From Pseudomonas arsenicoxydans (GTDB lineage: Bacteria > Pseudomonadota > Gammaproteobacteria > Pseudomonadales > Pseudomonadaceae), in the NCBI RefSeq assembly GCF_006438915.1, contig NZ_RCZE01000009.1, positions 109,879 through 173,878 of the forward strand: a DNA stretch of 64,000 bases. The letters are read 5' to 3'. The notes under the pieces were generated by a model, which saw nothing but the letters and a program-made list of their open reading frames with translations, did not search any database and was not told where the DNA came from. Positions 1-8,319 of the stretch are shown one piece after another; the stretch's first letter is position 1; every line of letters begins with the position of its first letter. The translations under genes and the position numbers were made by a program.

Positions 1-620
1 GCTTCAGCTTCGGCGATCTGGCCTTTGTCCTGCGAGTTCACCGGGTAGCCCAGGTAGTGCAGGGCGGCCGGGAGCATTTCCGTTGGCGAATCGAGGAAGC
101 TGATGCCGCAGGCTTTGAGTTTTTCGGCGTTTTCCGGTTTGAACAGCAAGTCCCAGGAATTGGTCGGTGCATGGGCGCCGAGCACTTCCTTGACCTTGGC
201 CGGGTTGAAACCGATGCCGATCGAGCCCCACATGTACGGGAAGGCGTGAGCGTTATCCGGGTCGCTGGCGGAAGCATTTTTCAGCAGGACCGGGTTGAGG
301 TTTTTCCAGTTCGGCAGCTTCGATTTGTCCAGCGTTTGATAGACGCCAGCCTTGATCTGTTTGGCCAGGAAACTGTTGGACGGCACGACGATGTCGTAGC
401 CGGATTTGCCTGCGAGCAGGCGTGCCTCAAGGGTTTCATTGCTGTCGAACACATCGTAGGTCACGCGGATACCGGTCTCGTCTTCGAACTTCTTGACGGT
501 GTCCGGCGCGATGTAATCCGACCAGTTGTAGACGCGCAGTACCTTGTCATTGGCCTGGGCGCCGGTAACCATCGCGCCCAATAAGGACAGTGTCAGCAGA
601 GTCCTGCCAAACATTTTCAT
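1..620 (-). CDS. potF: Putrescine-type periplasmic binding protein PotF (3' end outside window)
   Basis: Periplasmic polyamine-binding component of a PotFGHI-type ABC importer. About 206 residues are visible; the C-terminal part lies beyond position 1. The protein starts MKMFGRTLLTLSLLGA, a signal peptide with a likely AQA cleavage site, followed by LRVYNWSDYIAPDTVKKFE, the typical start of PotD/PotF proteins, then GYDIVVPS and an MWGSIGIGFN stretch. The ATG at 618-620 has a GGAG-type ribosome site about 11 bases upstream; the Met two codons in is an alternative. It lies downstream of potI on the same strand, separated by 212 bases that hold a REPIN. Substrate (putrescine or spermidine) cannot be settled from the visible part; SpuD/SpuE-like proteins fit equally. 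Confidence 0.93.
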   Translation of the reverse strand, partial: MKMFGRTLLTLSLLGAMVTGAQANDKVLRVYNWSDYIAPDTVKKFEDETGIRVTYDVFDSNETLEARLLAGKSGYDIVVPSNSFLAKQIKAGVYQTLDKSKLPNWKNLNPVLLKNASASDPDNAHAFPYMWGSIGIGFNPAKVKEVLGAHAPTNSWDLLFKPENAEKLKACGISFLDSPTEMLPAALHYLGYPVNSQDKGQIAEAE

Positions 621-700
621 CGGTACAACTCCAATTCTTTTTATTCAAAATCACATAGCTAAATGCAGTGAAAACAGAACCTGTGGCAGTTAACTCAGAA

Positions 701-818
701 CCTGTGGCGAGGGAGCTTGCTCCCGCTGGGCTGCGAAGCGGCCCCAATAACTCTGGCACCTTGCCAATTTTGTGAGTGCTGCGCACTCAAGCGCGAGCAA
801 GCTCGCTCACCACAGTTA
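701..818. repeat. REPIN-like inverted pair between potI and potF
   Basis: The left half (about 701-747) is the GTGGCGAGGGAGCTTGCTCC family with its GCTGGGCTGCGAAGCGGCCCC tail. The right half (about 790-818) is an inverted, diverged copy reading gcgagcaagctcgctcaccac. It sits in the gap between two genes of one operon, where it may act as an RNA stability element or attenuator. Confidence 0.75.
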
Positions 819-832
819 ACTCAACAACGGCC

Positions 833-1717
833 TTAGGCCGTTGCTCCAGCCATTTGCTTGCCAGGTTGCTGCCACGACTCACTGGCGGTCTGGTCCATCG
901 CTTCCTGGATCGCACGTTTACGGGTGGCTTCGGCGCGGCGGCTGAAGTACCAGACCATGAAGGTCACGATCGAAACGGCGAGCAGAATCAGACTGGCCAC
1001 GGCGTTGATCTCAGGCTTCACGCCCAGACGCACCGCCGAGAACACTTCCATCGGCAAGGTCGTCGAGCCCGGTCCGGACACGAAGCTCGCCAATACCAGG
1101 TCATCCAGCGACAGGGCAAACGACATCATGCCGCCGGCCGCCAACGATGGCGCGATCATCGGAATGGTGATCAGGAAAAACACCTTGAATGGCTTGGCCC
1201 CAAGGTCCATGGCCGCTTCTTCGATGGACAGGTCCAGCTCACGCAAGCGAGCAGAAACCACCACCGCCACATACGCCGCACAGAACGTGGTGTGGGCGAT
1301 CCAGATTGTGACGATGCCACGTTCCTGCGGCCAGCCGATCAACTGCGCCATCGCCACGAACAGCAGCAACAACGACAGACCAGTGATTACTTCCGGCATT
1401 ACCAACGGCGCCGTCACCAAGCCGCCAAACAGCGTGCGACCCTTGAAGCGCGTGACGCGAGTCAGCACAAACGCCGCCAGCGTACCGAGTGCGACCGCGG
1501 CCACCGCCGTGTAGCAGGCGATTTCCAGCGAGCGCACCACCGAGCCCATCAGTTGCGTGTTGTCGAGCAGGCCGGCGTACCACTTGAACGACCAGCCACC
1601 CCACACCGTTACCAGTTTCGAGGTGTTGAACGAGTAGATCACCAGAATCAGCATCGGCAGGTAGATAAACGACAGGCCGAACACCAGCATCATTTTTGAA
1701 AAACCGAAACGTTTCAT
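833..1717 (-). CDS. potI: Polyamine ABC transporter permease PotI
   Basis: Inner-membrane permease of the polyamine importer, 294 aa, the usual size for PotI. It starts MKRFGFSKMMLVFGLSFIYLP with a first transmembrane helix, and carries the EEAAMDLGAKPFKVFFLITIP loop (about residues 170-190), the EAA motif that contacts the ATPase. The ATG at 1717 overlaps the potH stop (ATGA), which indicates translational coupling; the frame also opens further upstream inside potH but that extension does not look like protein of this family. It pairs with PotH to form the channel. Confidence 0.95.
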   Translation of the reverse strand: MKRFGFSKMMLVFGLSFIYLPMLILVIYSFNTSKLVTVWGGWSFKWYAGLLDNTQLMGSVVRSLEIACYTAVAAVALGTLAAFVLTRVTRFKGRTLFGGLVTAPLVMPEVITGLSLLLLFVAMAQLIGWPQERGIVTIWIAHTTFCAAYVAVVVSARLRELDLSIEEAAMDLGAKPFKVFFLITIPMIAPSLAAGGMMSFALSLDDLVLASFVSGPGSTTLPMEVFSAVRLGVKPEINAVASLILLAVSIVTFMVWYFSRRAEATRKRAIQEAMDQTASESWQQPGKQMAGATA

Positions 1718-2628
1718 CCCCGTGCCTCCATCTCTTTGGCCTGGCTGCGGTTGAACAGCAGAATCGGCACAATCAGGATCAACAGCATCACCACCGCCAG
1801 GGCAGACGCCACCGGCCAGTCGCGGTTGTTGAAGAACTCTTGCCACAGCACGCGACCGATCATCAGGGTCTCCGGGCCGCCCAGCAGTTCCGGAATCACG
1901 AACTCACCGACCACCGGAATGAACACCAGCATGCAACCGGCGATGATGCCGTTCTTGGCCAGCGGCACGGTGATTTTCCAGAAGTTGTTGAAGTTGCTCG
2001 ACCCCAGGTCCGACCCCGCTTCCAGCAGGCTCTGGTCGTGCTTGACCAGGTTGGCGTACAGCGGCAACACCATGAACGGCAGGTACGCATACACCACGCC
2101 GATATACACCGCGGTGTTGGTGTTGAGGATCTCGATCGGGTGATCGGTCAGCCCGGTCCACATCAAAAACGCATTGAGCAAACCGTTGTTGCTGAGGATG
2201 CCCATCCACGCGTAAACGCGGATCAGGATCGCGGTCCAGGTCGGCATCATGATCAACAGCATCAGGACGTTTTGCGTTTCCTTGTTGGCCTTGGTAATGG
2301 CGTAGGCCATCGGGAAACCGATCACCAGGCACATCAGCGTGCTGAAAAACGCGACCTTCAACGAGCCGAGGTAGGCCGAGAGGTACAGCTCATCGTCAGT
2401 CAACAACAGGTAGTTGCCGACGTTCAAAAACAGCTGAAACTTCTGTTCGGCGTAGGTGTAAATCTCCGAATAAGGAGGAATGGCCAACGCCGCTTCCGAG
2501 AAGCTGATCTTCATCACCAGGAAGAACGGCAACAGGAAAAACAGGCACAGCCACAGGAAAGGAACCCCGATGACGAGCTTTCGACCACTCGGCATCAGCC
2601 GCATGAACTGCTGATTGAGTGTTTTCAT
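1714..2628 (-). CDS. potH: Polyamine ABC transporter permease PotH
   Basis: Second inner-membrane permease subunit, 304 aa. The N-terminus MKTLNQQFMRLMPSGRKLVI leads into a hydrophobic helix (VGVPFLWLCLFFLLPF region), and the EAGSDLGSSNFNNFWKITVP segment is the EAA loop. I chose the ATG at 2628, which overlaps the potG stop by four bases, rather than the longer reading that begins 12 codons upstream inside potG. Order potG-potH-potI with overlapping ends is that of a classic polyamine transport operon. Confidence 0.95.
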   Translation of the reverse strand: MKTLNQQFMRLMPSGRKLVIGVPFLWLCLFFLLPFFLVMKISFSEAALAIPPYSEIYTYAEQKFQLFLNVGNYLLLTDDELYLSAYLGSLKVAFFSTLMCLVIGFPMAYAITKANKETQNVLMLLIMMPTWTAILIRVYAWMGILSNNGLLNAFLMWTGLTDHPIEILNTNTAVYIGVVYAYLPFMVLPLYANLVKHDQSLLEAGSDLGSSNFNNFWKITVPLAKNGIIAGCMLVFIPVVGEFVIPELLGGPETLMIGRVLWQEFFNNRDWPVASALAVVMLLILIVPILLFNRSQAKEMEARG

Positions 2629-3767
2629 GAGCGCAGTACCACGCCGCTGTCGTCTTCCCACCACACGTAGACGGTGTCGTCCCAGGTCGGACGCGCGCCA
2701 CGGCGTTCGGCGTTGGCCATGAACGACTGCACGACTTTGCCGCTTGGCAGTTCGACGTAGAACACCGAGTGACCGCCGAGGTAGGCGATGTCATGCACTT
2801 TGCCTTTGGACCAGTTGTAGCGGTTCTCGGGCTTGACCGTGCTGACCAGCATTTTTTCCGGGCGGATCGCGTAGGTGATCGACTTGTCCTGCACCGAAGT
2901 GCTGACGCCGTGACCGACGTAAATCTTCTGCTCGAGGTCCGGGCTGTGGATGATCGCGTGACCTTCCAGGTCTTCCACCACGGTGCCGTCGAAGGCGTTA
3001 ACGTTGCCGATGAACTCGCAGACCATGCGGCTGACCGGTGCTTCATAGATGTCGACCGGGCTGCCGATTTGCGCGATCCAGCCCAGGTGCATGATCGCGA
3101 TGCGCTGGGCCATGGTCATGGCCTCTTCCTGGTCGTGGGTCACCATCACGCACGTCACACCGACGCGCTCGATGATTTCTACCAGCTCCAGTTGCATCTG
3201 CGAACGCAGCTTTTTATCCAGTGCGCCCATCGGTTCGTCGAGCAGCAACAGCTTCGGGCGCTTGGCCAGGGAGCGGGCGAGGGCGACACGCTGACGCTGA
3301 CCACCGGACAGTTGATGCGGCTTGCGCTTGGCGTATTGGGTCATGTGCACCAGGCGCAGCATTTCTTCGACGCGGGCGTCAATTTCGCTGGCGGGCAAAC
3401 GGTCCTGCTTGAGGCCGAAGGCGATGTTCTGCGCCACCGTCATGTGCGGGAACAAGGCGTACGACTGGAACATCATGTTGATCGGCCGCTCGTACGGCGG
3501 CATGTCGGTGATGTCCACACCGTCGAGGAAAATCCGCCCATCGGTCGGGCGCTCGAAGCCTGCGAGCATGCGCAGCAGGGTCGATTTGCCGGAACCGGAC
3601 CCGCCGAGCAGGGCGAAGATCTCGCCTTGATGAATCTCGAGCGAGACATCGTCTACTGCGCAGGTTTCGTCGAACTTCTTGGTGACGCGGTCGACCTTCA
3701 ACAACACCTTTTTCGATGTCTGGTGACCTTCAAGAGCCTTCCTGTAAGTGCTGGAGGCGTTTGCCAT
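2625..3767 (-). CDS. potG: Polyamine ABC transporter ATP-binding protein PotG
   Basis: Cytoplasmic ATPase energising PotHI, 380 aa. Visible motifs are Walker A (GGSGSGKSTLLRM), Q-loop region (MMFQSYALFPHM), the ABC signature LSGGQRQRVALARSLA, Walker B (LLLLDEPMGALD) and the H-loop (VTHDQEEA). The C-terminal part is the TOBE-type regulatory domain of the spermidine/putrescine subfamily. The ATG at 3767 (MANASSTYRKALEG) has GGGAG about 9 bases upstream, better than the longer frame. It is the first gene of the potGHI-potF run, about 370 bases downstream of puuD with a REPIN and a GC-rich hairpin between. Confidence 0.96.
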   Translation of the reverse strand: MANASSTYRKALEGHQTSKKVLLKVDRVTKKFDETCAVDDVSLEIHQGEIFALLGGSGSGKSTLLRMLAGFERPTDGRIFLDGVDITDMPPYERPINMMFQSYALFPHMTVAQNIAFGLKQDRLPASEIDARVEEMLRLVHMTQYAKRKPHQLSGGQRQRVALARSLAKRPKLLLLDEPMGALDKKLRSQMQLELVEIIERVGVTCVMVTHDQEEAMTMAQRIAIMHLGWIAQIGSPVDIYEAPVSRMVCEFIGNVNAFDGTVVEDLEGHAIIHSPDLEQKIYVGHGVSTSVQDKSITYAIRPEKMLVSTVKPENRYNWSKGKVHDIAYLGGHSVFYVELPSGKVVQSFMANAERRGARPTWDDTVYVWWEDDSGVVLRS

Positions 3768-3872
3768 GTGAAACTCCCAACAGGTTTCAGTCGTCGGGCC
3801 AACGCGGCCTGACTTAATAGTTGATTGCAAGCCCCGGGGCGGGCGATGTCAGTCAGATCAGCGAAGATCCCT

Positions 3873-3962
3873 TGTGGGAGCGGGCTTGCTCGCGAAGGCG
3901 GTGCATCAGGCAACAATGATGTCGACTGACACTCCGCCTTCGCGAGCAAGCCCGCTCCCACA
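3873..3962. repeat. REPIN (TGTGGGAGCGGGCTTGCTCGC family)
   Basis: Two inverted copies of TGTGGGAGCGGGCTTGCTCG plus CGAAGGCGG separated by about 30 bases, giving a near-perfect long hairpin. It sits upstream of potG and downstream of puuD. Same family as 6606-6695 and 9759-9790. Confidence 0.88.
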
Positions 3963-4072
3963 TGGACTGAGCCTGGCTCACTGATATCGTCCATGCCCAT
4001 TGGGCTTATTCGGCGCCGCCGTCCTGGCTGCCTGGTAGTACTTGTTGTTATCGCAGTGTTGCTGTCGCGAGG

Positions 4073-4098
4073 GGCGGGCGCGCAAAGGCGCGCCCGCC
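4073..4098. other. Perfect GC-rich hairpin between puuD and potG
   Basis: Arms GGCGGGCGCGC and GCGCGCCCGCC pair over 11 bp with loop AAAG. No run of T follows on either strand, so a classical intrinsic terminator is not supported. It lies 40 bases after the puuD stop and could end puuD messages or modulate read-through into potG. Confidence 0.5.
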
Positions 4099-4137
4099 TG
4101 ACTCGCGGGGGCAGTAATCGGTTGTTTGGGTATTAAG

Positions 4138-4899
4138 TCAGCGGCTTTTACGCAGCGCGGCCCGTCGCCGGCACGCATCGCCGAACGCCTGGAAAATACT
4201 CAAATAAGGAGGATTGGTGAGCACCTGCCATTCCGGGTGCCATTGCACGCCGACGGCAAACGTCGGGCTGTGCTCCACCGAGATCGCCTCGATCAAACCG
4301 TCCGGCGCAATCGCTTCGGCTCGCAGGCCGGGGGCGAGTCTGTCGATGCCCTGGCTGTGAATCGAATTGACCATGAACTCGACTGGCAACTCCAAGGCTT
4401 CAAACACGCCGCCCGGTTGCACCGTCACCGCATGCGCCGGTGCGTATTGCACCGCCAGCTCAGGGCTGTCTGCTTCACGGTGATCGAGCATGCCCGGCAG
4501 TTCGTGGACCTTCTGGTGCAGGCTGCCACCAAACGCCACGTTCATTTCCTGAAAGCCCCGGCAGATGCCGAGTACCGGCACGCCGGCCGCAATGGCCGCA
4601 CGTAATAAAGGAAGGGTCGTGGCATCCCGCGCCGGATCGTGATCCGTGCCGGGAGCGCTGGCCGGGCCCTGATATTGGAAAGGTTCCACATTCGAGGGGG
4701 AGCCGGTCAGCAGCAGACCGTCGAGATGCGCGAGCACATCCTCGATTTCAGTCAACTCGCCCAAGGAGGGTATGACCACAGGCAGCCCCAAAGCCGCGAC
4801 GCTGACAGCACGCAAGTACTTGTCGCCACTGATGTGGTAGGGGTGCAGGCCAATCTGTTTGACGCATGCAGTAACGCCGATCAATGGCTTGAATGCCAT
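4138..4899 (-). CDS. puuD: Gamma-glutamyl-GABA hydrolase, PuuD/SpuA type
   Basis: Class I glutamine-amidotransferase-like hydrolase, 253 aa, expected to free GABA (or an aminobutyrate analogue) from its gamma-glutamyl adduct at the end of the glutamylated polyamine pathway. The catalytic triad is visible: Cys113 in GICRGFQEMN, and His221 and Glu223 in GVQWHPEW. I chose the ATG at 4899 because GAGG lies 8 bases upstream; a GTG three codons earlier would overlap that site. It diverges from the glutamylpolyamine synthetase gene across a 284-base intergenic region, so the two arms of the pathway probably share a control region. Confidence 0.9.
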   Translation of the reverse strand: MAFKPLIGVTACVKQIGLHPYHISGDKYLRAVSVAALGLPVVIPSLGELTEIEDVLAHLDGLLLTGSPSNVEPFQYQGPASAPGTDHDPARDATTLPLLRAAIAAGVPVLGICRGFQEMNVAFGGSLHQKVHELPGMLDHREADSPELAVQYAPAHAVTVQPGGVFEALELPVEFMVNSIHSQGIDRLAPGLRAEAIAPDGLIEAISVEHSPTFAVGVQWHPEWQVLTNPPYLSIFQAFGDACRRRAALRKSR

Positions 4900-5183
4900 T
4901 TTTATCACCTCGAAGTTTCACACTTGAACGAGCTTTTCCGGAGCTTAGCCTTGTTGATTTTAATTAACAACTCTCATGTAAAAAATTCTAAACGCCGCAC
5001 GTCCGATCTTCAGCATTTACACGGTGTGCACGACTGATCTGGCACTCTCGTGCCCATAAAAGGCCCGAAAATAAAGGTTGAAGGCTCAAATGTTCGCTAT
5101 TGACTTCACTTTGCCGTTCGGGTTGACTGGGCTCGTGAAAGGGTAGTGAACATAATAATTAACAGCTAAAAAATAGGTGCATC
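4900..5183. promoter_or_regulatory. Divergent control region between puuD and puuA
   Basis: 284 bases, clearly more AT-rich than the flanking genes, with TTTTAATTAACAACTC near 4958 and a cataataattaacagctaaa stretch just before puuA. Both divergent promoters must lie here. No operator could be assigned with confidence. Confidence 0.45.
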
Positions 5184-6560
5184 ATGTCGGTCCCTCTGCG
5201 TGCCGTTCAACTCAACGAAGCAAACGCATTCCTTAAGAAATATCCTGAGGTTTTGTACGTCGACCTTCTGATTGCGGATATGAACGGCGTGGTGCGCGGC
5301 AAGCGCATCGAGCGCACCAGTCTTCATAAGGTCTACGAAAAAGGCATTAACCTGCCGGCGTCCCTGTTTGCTCTGGACATCAACGGGTCTACGGTGGAAA
5401 GCACCGGCCTGGGTCTGGACATCGGCGACTCTGACCGAATCTGCTTCCCCATCCCCGGCACCCTGAGCATTGAGCCGTGGCAGAAGCGCCCAACCGCTCA
5501 ATTGCTGATGACCATGCACGAACTCGAAGGCCAGCCGTTCTTTGCCGACCCGCGAGAAGTGTTGGCCAATATCGTGCGCAAGTTCGATGACCTGGGCCTG
5601 ACCATCTGCGCAGCCTTCGAACTCGAGTTTTATCTGATCGACCAGGACAACGTGAACGGTCGTCCGCAGTCGCCGCGTTCGCCGGTATCGGGCAAGCGTC
5701 CGGTGTCGACTCAGGTGTACCTGATCGATGACCTCGACGAATACGTCGACTGCCTGCAAGACATCCTCGAAGGCGCGAAAGAGCAGGGCATTCCTGCCGA
5801 CGCCATCGTCAAGGAAAGCGCCCCGGCGCAGTTCGAAGTGAACCTGCATCACGTCAACGACCCGATCAAGGCCTGCGACTACGCGGTGTTGCTCAAGCGT
5901 CTGGTGAAAAACATCGCCTACGACCACGAGATGGACACCACGTTTATGGCCAAGCCCTATCCAGGTCAGGCGGGCAACGGTTTGCACGTGCACATTTCGA
6001 TTCTCGACAAAGAAGGCAACAACATCTTTGCCAGCGAGGATCCCGAGCAGAACGCCGCGCTGCGACACGCGATCGGCGGTGTGCTCGAGACCCTGCCGGC
6101 GCAGATGGCGTTCCTCTGCCCGAACGTCAACTCGTACCGTCGATTCGGCGCGCAGTTCTATGTGCCGAACTCGCCGAGCTGGGGCATCGACAACCGTACC
6201 GTGGCGGTGCGTGTGCCAACCGGCTCGCCGGACTCGGTGCGCATCGAACACCGCGTTGCGGGTGCCGACGCCAACCCGTACCTGTTGATGGCTTCGGTGC
6301 TGGCCGGTATTCACCACGGCCTGACCAACCAGATCGAGCCGGGTGCCCCGGTGGAAGGCAACAGCTACGAGCAAAACGAGCAGAGCCTGCCGAACAACCT
6401 GCGCGATGCACTGCGCGAGCTGGACGACAGCGAAGTCATGGCCCGTTACATCGACCCGCTGTACATCGACGTGTTCGTGGCGTGCAAGGAAAGCGAGCTG
6501 GCCGAGTTCGAGAACTCCATTTCCGACCTTGAGTACAACTGGTACTTGCACACCGTTTGA
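5184..6560 (+). CDS. puuA: Glutamylpolyamine synthetase (glutamine synthetase family)
   Basis: ATP-dependent ligase joining glutamate to a polyamine such as putrescine, the first step of the gamma-glutamylated pathway; 458 aa, the usual length for PuuA/SpuB-type enzymes. It has the glutamine synthetase fold signatures: AAFELEFYLID (metal site), AGNGLHVHISI, and RRFGAQFYVPNSPSWGIDNRTVAVRVP. The start MSVPLRAVQLNEANAF uses ATG 5184. It is the first gene of a plus-strand run with the aldehyde dehydrogenase and FAD oxidase. A second, distinct family member lies at 48779-50152. Confidence 0.92.
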   Translation: MSVPLRAVQLNEANAFLKKYPEVLYVDLLIADMNGVVRGKRIERTSLHKVYEKGINLPASLFALDINGSTVESTGLGLDIGDSDRICFPIPGTLSIEPWQKRPTAQLLMTMHELEGQPFFADPREVLANIVRKFDDLGLTICAAFELEFYLIDQDNVNGRPQSPRSPVSGKRPVSTQVYLIDDLDEYVDCLQDILEGAKEQGIPADAIVKESAPAQFEVNLHHVNDPIKACDYAVLLKRLVKNIAYDHEMDTTFMAKPYPGQAGNGLHVHISILDKEGNNIFASEDPEQNAALRHAIGGVLETLPAQMAFLCPNVNSYRRFGAQFYVPNSPSWGIDNRTVAVRVPTGSPDSVRIEHRVAGADANPYLLMASVLAGIHHGLTNQIEPGAPVEGNSYEQNEQSLPNNLRDALRELDDSEVMARYIDPLYIDVFVACKESELAEFENSISDLEYNWYLHTV

Positions 6561-6605
6561 TTGACCTGTTGGTGTACGCATTCTCTGCATACACCACCCA
6601 TCAAA

Positions 6606-6695
6606 TGTGGGAGCGGGCTTGCTCGCGAAAGCGGTGTGTCAGGCGACGTTAATATTGAATGTGCCGCCGCCTTCGCGAGCAAGCCCGCTCCCACA
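6606..6695. repeat. REPIN between puuA and puuC
   Basis: Inverted copies of TGTGGGAGCGGGCTTGCTCG facing each other across about 35 bases, ending in CGAGCAAGCCCGCTCCCACA. It lies between two genes of the same pathway. Confidence 0.88.
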
Positions 6696-6771
6696 AGGGA
6701 TTGCATTTCAAATCCTCAATTGATTGGCATCAATCCAACGATCATTTATTCCTCTGCGTCGAGTCACAACC

Positions 6772-8262
6772 ATGACAAACACTCGCAGCGACTGGGAACA
6801 ACGCTTCCAGTCCCTCACTATCGAAGCCCGTGCATTCATCGACGGCCAATACTGCCCGGCACTCAGCGGCGACACCTTTGAGTGCATGAGCCCGGTCGAC
6901 GGCCGTTTCCTGGCCAACGTCGCCAGCACCGACGAAGCCGACGCCAATGCAGCCGTCGCCGTCGCGCGCCGCACGTTTGAATCCGGCATCTGGGCCAACC
7001 TGGCCCCGGCCGAGCGCAAGCGTATCCTTATCCGCTTCGCCGACCTGATCCTGGCCAACCAGGAAGAACTGGCCCTGCTCGAAACCCTCGACATGGGCAA
7101 ACCGATCAACGACTCGATGAACATCGACATTCCAGCGACCGCCAACGCGATCCGCTGGAGCGCCGAAGCCATCGACAAGATCTACGACGAAGTCGCCGCC
7201 ACCCCGCACGACCAACTCGGCCTCATCACCCGCGAACCTGCGGGCGTGGTCGCCGCCATCGTGCCGTGGAACTTCCCGTTGATCATGGCCAGCTGGAAGT
7301 TCGCCCCGGCCCTGGCCGCTGGTAACTCGTTCATTCTCAAGCCTTCGGAAAAGTCGCCGCTCACCGCCATTCGCATCGCGCAGTTGGCACTGGACGCTGG
7401 CATTCCGAAAGGCGTGTTCAACGTTCTGCCGGGCTACGGCCACACCGTCGGCAAGGCGTTGGCGTTGCACATGGACGTCGACGTGCTGGCCTTCACCGGC
7501 TCCACCGCGATTGCCAAGCAACTGATGATCTACGCCGGACAGAGCAACATGAAACGCGTGTGGCTCGAAGCCGGCGGCAAGAGCCCGAACGTGGTGTTCG
7601 CCGACGCGCCGGACCTTCGCGCGGCAGCACAAGCAGCGGCCGGTGCGATTGCCTTCAACCAGGGCGAAGTCTGCACCGCTGGCTCGCGCTTGCTGGTGGA
7701 GCGTTCGATCCGCGAGCAGTTCATTCCGCTGCTGGTGGAAGCGCTGCAAGCGTGGAAACCGGGCCATGCCCTGGACCCGGAAACCACCGTCGGCGCGGTC
7801 GTCGACCAGCGTCAACTGGATAACGTGTTGCGTTACATCCAGGTCGGCAAAGACCAGGGCGCGCAACTGATCGCCGGCGGCAGCCGCACCCTCGAAAGCA
7901 CCGGCGGCCTGTACGTGGAACCGGCGATTTTCGACGGCGTGACCAACGCCATGACCATCGCCCGCGAAGAAATTTTCGGCCCGGTGCTTTCGCTGATCAC
8001 CTTCGACACCGCTGAAGAAGCCCTGGCCATCGCCAACGACAGCATCTTCGGCCTGGCCGCCGGCGTCTGGACCAGCAACCTGAGCAAGGCCCACACCTTC
8101 GCGCGCGGTTTGCGCGCCGGCAGCGTCTGGGTCAACCAGTACGACGGCGGCGACATGACTGCACCGTTCGGCGGGTACAAGCAGTCGGGTAACGGTCGGG
8201 ACAAATCGCTGCACGCGTTCGACAAATACACCGAGCTCAAAGCGACCTGGATCAAGCTCTAA
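6772..8262 (+). CDS. puuC: Gamma-glutamyl-aminobutyraldehyde dehydrogenase (PuuC/KauB type)
   Basis: NAD(P)-dependent aldehyde dehydrogenase, 496 aa, expected to oxidise gamma-glutamyl-gamma-aminobutyraldehyde made by the oxidase encoded next door. Motifs: PWNFPLIMASWKFAPALAAGN, FTGST cofactor loop, general base Glu in LEAGGKSPN, and catalytic Cys in FNQGEVCTAGSR near residue 302, followed by EEIFGPVLS. The ATG at 6772 (MTNTRSDWEQRF) matches the family N-terminus; the frame is open 16 codons further but without family similarity. The ribosome site is weak (GAG only). KauB, which acts on guanidinobutyraldehyde and other omega-amino aldehydes, is an equally good name. Confidence 0.9.
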   Translation: MTNTRSDWEQRFQSLTIEARAFIDGQYCPALSGDTFECMSPVDGRFLANVASTDEADANAAVAVARRTFESGIWANLAPAERKRILIRFADLILANQEELALLETLDMGKPINDSMNIDIPATANAIRWSAEAIDKIYDEVAATPHDQLGLITREPAGVVAAIVPWNFPLIMASWKFAPALAAGNSFILKPSEKSPLTAIRIAQLALDAGIPKGVFNVLPGYGHTVGKALALHMDVDVLAFTGSTAIAKQLMIYAGQSNMKRVWLEAGGKSPNVVFADAPDLRAAAQAAAGAIAFNQGEVCTAGSRLLVERSIREQFIPLLVEALQAWKPGHALDPETTVGAVVDQRQLDNVLRYIQVGKDQGAQLIAGGSRTLESTGGLYVEPAIFDGVTNAMTIAREEIFGPVLSLITFDTAEEALAIANDSIFGLAAGVWTSNLSKAHTFARGLRAGSVWVNQYDGGDMTAPFGGYKQSGNGRDKSLHAFDKYTELKATWIKL

Positions 8263-8319
8263 TACCTATAAAAAAAGCGACGGTCGCCGGCACGCTGCCG
8301 GTGGCCATCGGAGAAAGCT

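Noticed and set aside
5040..5056. TGGCACTCTCGTGCCC as a sigma-54 promoter of puuA
   Set aside because: The -24 TGGCAC is present, but there is no TTGC at the required distance; it is better seen as a short palindrome.
5166..8214. Long minus-strand frames opposite puuA and puuC
   Set aside because: Both genes on the plus strand have intact family motifs; the antisense frames have none.
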